From assembly GCA_036674765.1 (NCBI GenBank), contig JARVKI010000017.1:248001-312000 (forward strand): a stretch of DNA of 64,000 bases, in the 5' to 3' direction. The stretch comes from Seiridium cupressi. Taxonomy: Eukaryota > Ascomycota > Sordariomycetes > Amphisphaeriales > Sporocadaceae. Positions 56,780 to 64,000 of the stretch are shown here, piece after piece (positions within the stretch are counted from its first letter, which is position 1; every line of letters begins with the position of its first letter). The notes below the pieces were generated by a model. It saw only the letters and a list, made by a program, of their open reading frames with translations, was not told where the DNA came from and ran no database searches. Position numbers and translations under genes: made by a program.

Positions 56780-59031
56780 CCGTTTTGGATCAATGGGGTC
56801 AGCTGTGACCAGATTGGAAATGCTGGATGAGTATATGACTTGGATTGTTGGAATGACTAGTGATGATGTGTTATTTGGCTGAAGGAGGTTTGAACTAATC
56901 GCATCAGATTGTTCACATTCATTAATTACCCATCACTTGATTCCGTACGATACGTAAGATATGTGGATGATCAAGGAAGACGTACTTCCGTCATAGTAAC
57001 ACTCATACTTCATGAAAAATATCAACAATAATGTCACTTCACATTAGAGTTTAACGTGCGTAGGACGACGGCCACCTGGACAAGGTATTATCCACAACTA
57101 AGCAAATGCCGAGCTTAGTTCACAAGTTAAACGTACCTAGATTCTAGAGATGTAGTCGATTCTGTATTGATTGAATGTATACATATCGACTGCTTCTATA
57201 CCTCTCCATCGCGCTCATAATGAGAAAATATGACTAGCTTATTTCCTCTCATACCGTGACCGTTGGAATGAAAAAAAGTAGCCGGGGTTGTACCGGAGTG
57301 TAGATTTGTACCTTAGGAGTACTTATAAGTGGAGGCCTTGATCGTAGAATATCCAACAGTAACTTCCCAACTAATTTATGCGCCATTCAACTTTCCCGTT
57401 ATCCAGGTTCTATATCACGTATTTGAGCTATCGATGAATTGCTAGGAAACCATGGGAATACATAGCTTGTGCACCCATTACCATGTAAAATGTCTGACAA
57501 CCCCGCTGCGTTAGCGTTGCGCAACCGTATAAACCCCGATAAGTGATCAATACGAATCTTTGCGCAACGATTGCGGGTATCCTGTCCTTCTGCCTTAGCG
57601 GTGTAGCTCCTTGATCCAGATATTTGTTACAGTTGTATTCGCAGTCACCCAGAGGTCCGCTGTTCTCCTCAAAGGAGTGTCAGTCCACCCCGTGATGTGC
57701 TTGATTAAATCGGCAGACGTGCCGTGCAGCAAGAGGCTGTGGGCCACAGGCCCGGGCGAAAGGCCCCCTATTCGTTGACGATGTGTCGTCCTGTTTCGAA
57801 GGATATCGAGCGTGCACAAGCGTTAGAGCCGCTGGAGGGCCGCAGCAATCGATTTTTGCTCTATTAGTCGTCGATCGTTGTCCTTACCATGCATGCATGT
57901 AGAATGCCTGACATCTCGTACATAGAGCTTATGCGATCGGTACGGGCGCTTTATTTGTGCATACTTGTGTCACCGTTTGCCCCGCGTGCCTTACTAGAAG
58001 TATGTATGGTCATGTTCATACCTACCTACCCTTTTGGAAACATGGAAGATCAATCATCCTCCAGAGGAAGGAGATGCTAACAAATGAGACGAACCTCGGG
58101 GGAGGGGGGTTCAATCAGCATCCGATGAAGTATGCCAGGCAGTGATGATAGAAGCCAATAGCTCCTAGAATACCCTTGATTCCATGAACTAGTATGAACC
58201 GCTACAGAGCCAATATAACTCAAATATGGCAACAGTACCTACCAGATGGCTGGATAGTCAATTTGGAGCACTTCTGGCGATGTTACAAAGCCTTTCTCAA
58301 CAACCACACAGATCGGCCAGAGCTATGAGCGATTAAGTCATCACCCAATGTTTTAAAGATAAAGCTAGGAGTAGCTAGATTTTTGATCATTAGCGATGTT
58401 TCAGGCCAAGGACAGTGAAGACATGTCGTTCGATTCCTTCGCTAGCACTTCGTTGGCACGCGCGGCTCGCGAATCGCGTGGTCCTGCATCTTGAGCTCAG
58501 TCGGTGTATTCCCATTCCAGGCGACTAATTGATTACAGTAATTAATTGCACAACCCCGGCGGCAGCCCGGGCCCTGCAAGTTCCCGAGACAGCAACAACT
58601 AACACAACCTGTTCCTGCAAAAGCGATCGAGTCCCTCCCTGGACCTTCCTGTCGCAATGTTTCGGAAGAATGAAAGCGATCCAGGGTTCTCCAATGGAAT
58701 CAATCTCGGTTGCTTCCGAATGGTGCGGAGAGGCTCCTTCCATGATCGCCTATAGGGTCTAGATTGTGCGGCTCACTAGCGACATCCATCCGGAACAGGG
58801 GCCTGCCATTCGCGGAGAAACCCTAGTCGTGTCAACGGAATGACGCTGTATACCCTTTCATCTCCTTGACTTCGTCGCCATCGCGTGTCTTGGTACACGA
58901 TAGTTCGCGAAACCCCTGCGCATCAACGTAGCGAGATATCTGGGTCCCTGGAAGCGGACGCCGTTGCTATATTGCTCGCCGCCAAGGCTTTGTCATTGGA
59001 GGCATATTCAGGAACAGTCGCGATGGAGCGG

Positions 59032-59037
59032 CCGGGG
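59032..59037 (+). promoter_or_regulatory. possible CreA site (SYGGRG) upstream of GH74 gene
   Basis: CCGGGG fits the SYGGRG consensus of the carbon catabolite repressor CreA and lies 114 bp upstream of the start codon, next to the TATA box. The consensus is short and one site is weak evidence. Confidence 0.3.
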
Positions 59038-59041
59038 CTGT

Positions 59042-59048
59042 TATATAA
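59042..59048 (+). promoter_or_regulatory. TATA box of the GH74 gene
   Basis: TATATAA lies 103-109 bp upstream of the start codon in an otherwise GC-rich stretch, at a spacing common for inducible fungal hydrolase genes. Confidence 0.6.
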
Positions 59049-59150
59049 GACCAGCCAGTCTGTCGCACGCCGCCTGCAAGAGGGATGGCTGTCCCAGGCG
59101 TTCTTGGCACCTGACATTCTCTCTTTTACATCTTCTCGGGCATTGACACC

Positions 59151-61846
59151 ATGAAGCGCCTTTCTCTTTCTCTGCTGCTTGCAGCTGCGGCTGAGCCCAT
59201 TCATGCCGCCTTTACCTGGCAAAACGTCAAGATCGGAGGAGGTGGTGGCTTCGTCCCCGGCATCGTCTTCCATCCCAAGACCCAAGGCCTGGCCTATGCC
59301 CGCACAGATATCGGTGGCATCTACCGCAAGAACTCGGACGACTCATGGACACCTATTACAGACAGCATCGCCGACAGCGATGGCTGGCACAACTGGGGTA
59401 TCGATGCCATCGCCATCGACCCCCAGGATGACCAGAAGGTATATGCCGCTGTGGGCATGTACACCAATAGCTGGGACTCGAACAATGGCGCAATCATCCG
59501 CTCGTCTGATCAGGGAGCGACGTGGACCTTCACTGACTTGTCCTTCAAGGTCGGCGGTAACATGCCTGGCCGTGGAGTCGGCGAGCGTCTGGCAGTCGAC
59601 CCTGCTAATTCTGATATCCTTTACTTTGGAGCCCGCTCGGGTAACGGCCTTTGGAAGTCCACCGACGGTGGTGTCACGTTTGCGAAAGTGACCTCCTTTA
59701 CCAACGTCGGTACGTACGCGGCTGATCCTAGCGACACCAATGGATACAACAGTGACATCGAGGGCCTGACATGGGTGACATTCGACTCGACCTCTGGAAT
59801 TACCAGTGGAGCTACCTCACGGATCTTTGTCGGTGTTGCCGACAACATAACAGACAGTGTGTATGTTAGTGATGACGCTGGAAGCACATGGGCTGCCGTG
59901 GCTGGTCAGCCTGTTCAGTATTTCCCGCACAAGGGAAAGCTGCAGCCAGACGAGGGAGCTCTATATATCACCTACGCCGACGGAACTGGCCCTTATGACG
60001 GTACCTCGGGTGCAGTATATCGCTACGACATTGCCGCCAGTAACTGGACTGACATCACCCCTGTTTCTGGTTCTGATCTTTATTTCGGCTTCGGCGGTCT
60101 AGGCTTGGACGCCTTGAATCCCGGTACGCTTGTAGTTGCTAGCTTAAATTCCTGGTGGCCCGATCAGCAAATCTTCCGTTCCACGGATTCGGGCGCGACA
60201 TGGAGCCAACTCTGGGAGTGGGTCAGCTATCCGACCATGGCTGACTACTACGACATCAGTGTAAGTTTGATGTTCAACTCCCCCCCCCCCCCCTCCAAAA
60301 AAAATGAAGCAAAATGAAGCAAAATGCTAACGATCACGAGACTCCACTTGCCCCCTGGATATCGACGGGTTTCCTCGACATTACCGACGCCGAGAAACTG
60401 GGCTGGATGATCGAGTCTCTGGAGATTGACCCTCACGACAGTGACCACTGGCTTTATGGCACTGGATTGACAATCTATGGTGGGTACGATCTCACAAACT
60501 GGGACACGGTTCACAATATCTCGATCCAGTCGCTCGCCGACGGCATTGAAGAGTTCGCTGTCCAGGACCTTGCATCCGCCCCAGGTGGTAGTGAGTTGCT
60601 CGCCGCCATCTACGATGTGGACGGCTTCACTTTCGCGAGCACGAGCGTCCTCGATACTCCACCTGACACCAACTGGCTGGACCCCGAATGGGCATCCTCT
60701 ACGGGCGTCGACTACGCTGGAAACTCGGTCGCCAATGTCGTCCGAGTTGGCAATGTTGCAGGCACTCAGCAGGTTGCTGTCTCTACTGATGGTGGTGCTA
60801 CGTGGAGCATTGATTACGCTGCAGACACAGCGACATATGGTGGCTCTGTTGCGTACTCAGCTGATGCTGACACGATACTCTGGTCGTCGTCCTCGAACGG
60901 GGTACTGCGCTCCCAATACCAGAGTACCTTTACTGCTGTATCCAGCTTGCCCTCAGGCGCTGTCGTGGCGTCTGACAAGAAGACCAACACCTACTTTTAC
61001 GCTGGCTCTTCGGCCACCTTCTACGTGAGCACCGACACTGGTTCTACCTTTGCAGCTGGAGGTTCTCTTGGCAGTGCTACTTCTGTTCGGGATATTGCTG
61101 TCAATCCTGCCACCGCTGGAGACGTCTGGGTCTCTACTGATGTCGGCATTTTCCACTCTACCGATTACGGTGCCACGTTTACGCAGACATCCACCACTTT
61201 GACCGACACCTACCAGGTCGCCCTCGGAGTCGGGTCCGGCACCACCTGGAATGTCTACGCTTTTGGTACCGGCTCCGAAGGTGCTCGACTCTACGCAAGT
61301 GCTGACAGCGGGTCCACTTGGATCGACATCCAGGGAAGCGCCCAGGGTTTTGGAGCTATCAGCAGCGGCCGAATTGCCGGCAGTGGAAGCACGGCTGGCC
61401 AGGTCTATGTCGGCACAAACGGCCGTGGTGTGTTCTGGGCCCAAGGAACTGTGAGCGGAAGTGGAGGATCTGCGACCACCGCAATCTCATCGACGACTTC
61501 GCGGGCCTCAACCACTTCGTCGGTCGCCACCAGCGTCGGATCAAGCACTGTCGTTACTTCGAGCACGGTGGTAGTGTCAACCTCCACCACCGCCGTCTCC
61601 ACCACAGTACGGACCAGCACTAGCACTGCGGCGTCTTCGACCTCCACCGCTGTAGCACAGCACTACGTGAGTGTTTAAAAATACTTTATACTTTCTCCTT
61701 GTCAATAACGAAGATGCCCCACAGTGGCTAACCTGCTTGTATTTTCTCAGGCACAATGCGGTGGCACCGGCTGGACGGGACCGACGACATGTGTCTCTCC
61801 TTACACATGTACTGTCTCAAACGAATACTACAGCCAGTGTCTTTAA
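59151..61846 (+). CDS. secreted GH74 xyloglucanase with C-terminal CBM1
   Basis: The three exons are 59151-60260, 60341-61666 and 61751-61846 (introns of 80 and 84 nt, both phase 0), giving 843 residues. A signal peptide covers about residues 1-19. The GH74 catalytic module is a double seven-bladed propeller. It shows the [11 protein letters not shown] motif with D53 and the later [10 protein letters not shown] motif with D446, the two presumed catalytic acids, and Asp-box-like repeats ([32 protein letters not shown]). A Ser/Thr-rich linker of about 75 residues leads to a CBM1 that starts [14 protein letters not shown] and ends with its fourth Cys near the stop. The third exon supplies most of the CBM1. 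The enzyme cuts xyloglucan at endo or reducing-end positions. The CBM1 binds cellulose, so it acts outside the cell on plant cell wall. Confidence 0.96.
60280..60293. repeat. C14 homopolymer inside the first GH74 intron
   Basis: Fourteen consecutive C residues lie in the intron, followed by an A run and two copies of the 10-mer AAAATGAAGC (60301-60320). Length errors in sequencing or slippage are likely here. Confidence 0.9.
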
Positions 61847-62552
61847 GCATGAACGAAAGAGCAGTCGTGCGAGTGCTTCTACGAGAGGCATTATTCATTA
61901 TGTTGGAGAGAAAATTCCTGTATATACTTCGTCGGAATGCATATAACACTTACCAAAGCTAGTCCATGATTCATGACGACGAGGTTTCTGGTTCCGAAAT
62001 ACTACCGAAAGTGACGAGCAGGCCGTAGGATCAGTTCGATCTAATCTGGCTACATACTACTCGTAAATAAAAATTAATGCCTCGCTATCTAGAGCCTTGG
62101 GACTAGCTTGGTTCTTAGTGAATGTGAATCCTTCTAATGCAACATGTTCCATTAGTTATAACTGTATTCCACTCTAATATCAGAGTATATGGACTTAAGG
62201 CCGGGGGAGTGCTAATATATGACATTCCAATATTGCAAGCACCGGTGCCAGACTGGAAGAAAGCAATATTCTTGAAGAAAAAACTATTGTGCCTCCTATT
62301 TTTCTTCTTTTTCTCTCTTCTTTTTGTTTCATCTGGCAGTGCGATTGTCGTTTCCGAAAATCCAACTTTCATCGATCATGAGAATTATCTGAAGCCGGCT
62401 GTGATTGCAATTTCAATGCAGAAAATCATCTATTACAGCTCTAACCGCCATCAGATAACATTATATATACCCAAGCTTCATATTTTGGTCTTAGTGATTT
62501 CTACCATTTTTCACCATCTCATTCACCCATACTAACGTCTTTATCCGGTTAA
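61847..62552. other. intergenic between convergent GH74 and kinase genes
   Basis: About 700 bp, AT-rich, with a pyrimidine tract near 62290-62335. It should hold both 3' ends. No gene is seen. Confidence 0.5.
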
Positions 62553-64000
62553 CTACATTGTAGGTTGCGTTAGCGGAGTAGCGATTATCGTATGAATTAG
62601 GTTCTTGATGTAGTCGTCCTCTTCTCGCTCGGAACCGCCGGTATATCCAGAGTAAAACGCGGGGTTTCTACTGCTGTAGAACCCATGTACCCTATTGAAA
62701 AGGTTTCTCAATGTGGGCAGATCCCGAGACCTCATCGCCATGCATTCACAGACAAGTGCTCTGATTTCGGGGTCGAGGTCTGGAAAACGGTCCGCTACCT
62801 GGTCCCTTGCCAAGACAGAATAAGTTTGGATCCGAATACCTTCGGACACTCTCCGATAATTTGCCGCCCTACCCACTGATAATTCCGCAACCAGTGTTAC
62901 TAAGCCTTCCATCATCTATCTTGCAGTCAGCGGACCTATATGAACGACGGCTTTGTTGGTAAGGGCTCTCACAAATCCTAGATTTTTCATGTGTTCTTTT
63001 ATTCCAGTCGCATAGAACGCCGCCATCCCTCTGTAATGACAAGCTATTGTCAGCGTCCCCTTTTGGGTATGCACAAAAAGATTTACTGACCCAATATCAT
63101 CGCCCCGCACTCCAGAAAAAACTCCGAAATCGATGAGTTTTAGGATCGGAGTAATACTATGCTCGGGTTCCAACGGATCAAAGTCGCCCATCATGACTAC
63201 CGTAGTATTAGCCGCTTTTTAGATTTTGAATTGTGAATATAAATGGCCATGTATCACCTACTGTTTCCCACGTGTATATCCCCGTGCGTGAATATTCCGG
63301 GCTGCTGACTGTGATCCGCTGGCAACTGTTCCATGCTAGGCGCCTGACCCGCCACACGGTTTCGTGGATATGCCATCGCAATCATCATCCGAACGACTTG
63401 GATAGGCACATGGTTAGTGAATGTTCAGCCCAACTCGTTGCTGGTCACTTGGATTTCTTACAACATAGGAAGAATCTCCACAGCAGGCGGTTCGGCAATT
63501 GTTTCACTAGTATCGTGTCCTGGCCCATATACTCGTTGGCCTTCCATACAAACTCTTCCAGAGAACCATTGGCTAGAAGCTCGAGCACCAGCGTTGGACC
63601 CTGCAGATATATTCTTTGTGCCTGTGGTTGGACGGCTGGGGGAGGAGGATCTGGTGATCTCGGCTCAGATGCTGAAGCACTGCCGCCTGCATTTGCTGGT
63701 GGAGCAGGAGCAGGAGATGGGGAAGGAGGAGGAGGAGGAGGCGGTGATTGCGGCGACGCTGGAGGTTGCTCCGCCCAGGGCGGTGAGGTCACATCGGCTT
63801 GTTGCACAATGTGTAGGCCACCACCAACCATCTTTCATAATTTTAGTGTATGTACCGATATGATTTAAAGCAAAACGTGTCGTCAAGGATGGTTCTTACT
63901 GTCAATCTATCGATTTCTAGTTGCAAGCTTTCCTCACCTTCCCCGTATTCTCTCTTAAGTACAAAGTTTCTTGCCGGTTGGCCATCATGGGCCAACTCCC
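62553..64000 (-). CDS. protein kinase-like protein with proline-rich insert, 5' end outside window
   Basis: The exons are 64000-63900 (partial, frame set by 63998), 63831-63462, 63396-63262, 63196-63091, 63030-62973 and 62915-62553, with introns of 68, 65, 65, 60 and 57 nt. The visible part is 376 residues. Kinase landmarks appear in order: FVLKREYGEGEE (beta-3 Lys, then a helix-C Glu region), TLVLELLANGSLEEF (hinge), THGDIHVGN (catalytic loop, HxDxxxxN with Gly replacing Arg) and LKLIDFGVF (DFG). A proline-rich low-complexity segment of about 60 residues separates helix C from the hinge (about 63607-63786). The HGDxHxxN loop marks a fungal kinase-like family of unknown substrate. It may be a kinase or act on small molecules. 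The first 57-nt intron near the 3' end removes an in-frame TAG. Confidence 0.85.

Larger units (their letters stand above)
56780..59150. other. gene-poor 2.4-kb region upstream of the GH74 gene
   Basis: No frame here has domain support. The right 250 bp is the promoter of the GH74 gene, with a TATA box and a CreA-like site listed separately. AT-rich stretches lie near 56900-57450. Confidence 0.5.

Noticed and set aside
1..64000. tRNA or rRNA genes, CRISPR arrays and terminal inverted repeats
   Set aside because: I looked for T-loop consensus, spaced repeats and inverted ends by eye and found nothing convincing. A tRNA search program would be decisive.

Overview
The window is nuclear DNA from a filamentous ascomycete (Pezizomycotina). 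The genes are singly transcribed and split by short introns of about 46-175 nt. Most introns carry GTNNGT donors, CTRAY-like branch sites and YAG acceptors. The products are typical of these fungi: a KTR-type mannosyltransferase, a CAP59/CMT1-type mannosyltransferase, a Clr5-domain regulator, an OPT transporter, a GH74 xyloglucanase with a fungal CBM1, F-box/ankyrin and HGD-type kinase-like proteins. An Aspergillus/Penicillium-like relative is my guess; I cannot fix genus or species. There are no operons, CRISPR arrays, rRNA genes or confident tRNA genes.

Layout: 0-7.3 kb has the 3' end of an unidentified membrane protein, a hypothetical gene, an MmgE/PrpD (cis-aconitate decarboxylase-like) gene, a kelch-repeat gene and a short MetE-type methyltransferase. 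8.2-13.4 kb has a PRISE-like reductase, a PrsW-like intramembrane protease and an anion:cation-symporter-type MFS permease. 14.1-18.7 kb has a SmgGDS-like armadillo protein convergent with ribosomal protein eL13. 18.7-21.6 kb is gene-poor. 21.6-28.7 kb has a CAP59-like glycosyltransferase, a broken F-box/ankyrin gene and a conserved polyQ protein. 28.7-32.6 kb is gene-poor. 32.6-39.5 kb has an APC permease, an EthD-domain protein and an OPT transporter. 41.5-48 kb has histone chaperone HIR1 and a KTR mannosyltransferase. 50-56.8 kb has a sugar transporter, a Clr5 regulator and a hypothetical protein. 59.1-61.9 kb has the secreted GH74-CBM1 enzyme. The right edge holds most of a kinase-like gene.

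Exon-intron models were built by hand from reading-frame continuity, splice consensus and family knowledge. Wherever exons are listed, the phases sum to a complete frame. Two housekeeping anchors (eL13 and HIR1) are secure. The rest is mainly nutrient uptake (MFS, APC, OPT, sugar porter), cell-wall or glycan work (two mannosyltransferases, GH74) and regulation (Clr5, kinase, SmgGDS).

I found no convincing new multi-gene system. The observations most worth checking are the decayed F-box/ankyrin gene with two C-to-T-type stops and a splice-phase break, a GC-AG intron in the OPT gene, a proline-rich insert inside the N-lobe of the kinase-like protein, an AUG-only first coding exon in the eL13 gene, and stop-free introns whose length is a multiple of three in HIR1 and the kinase gene.
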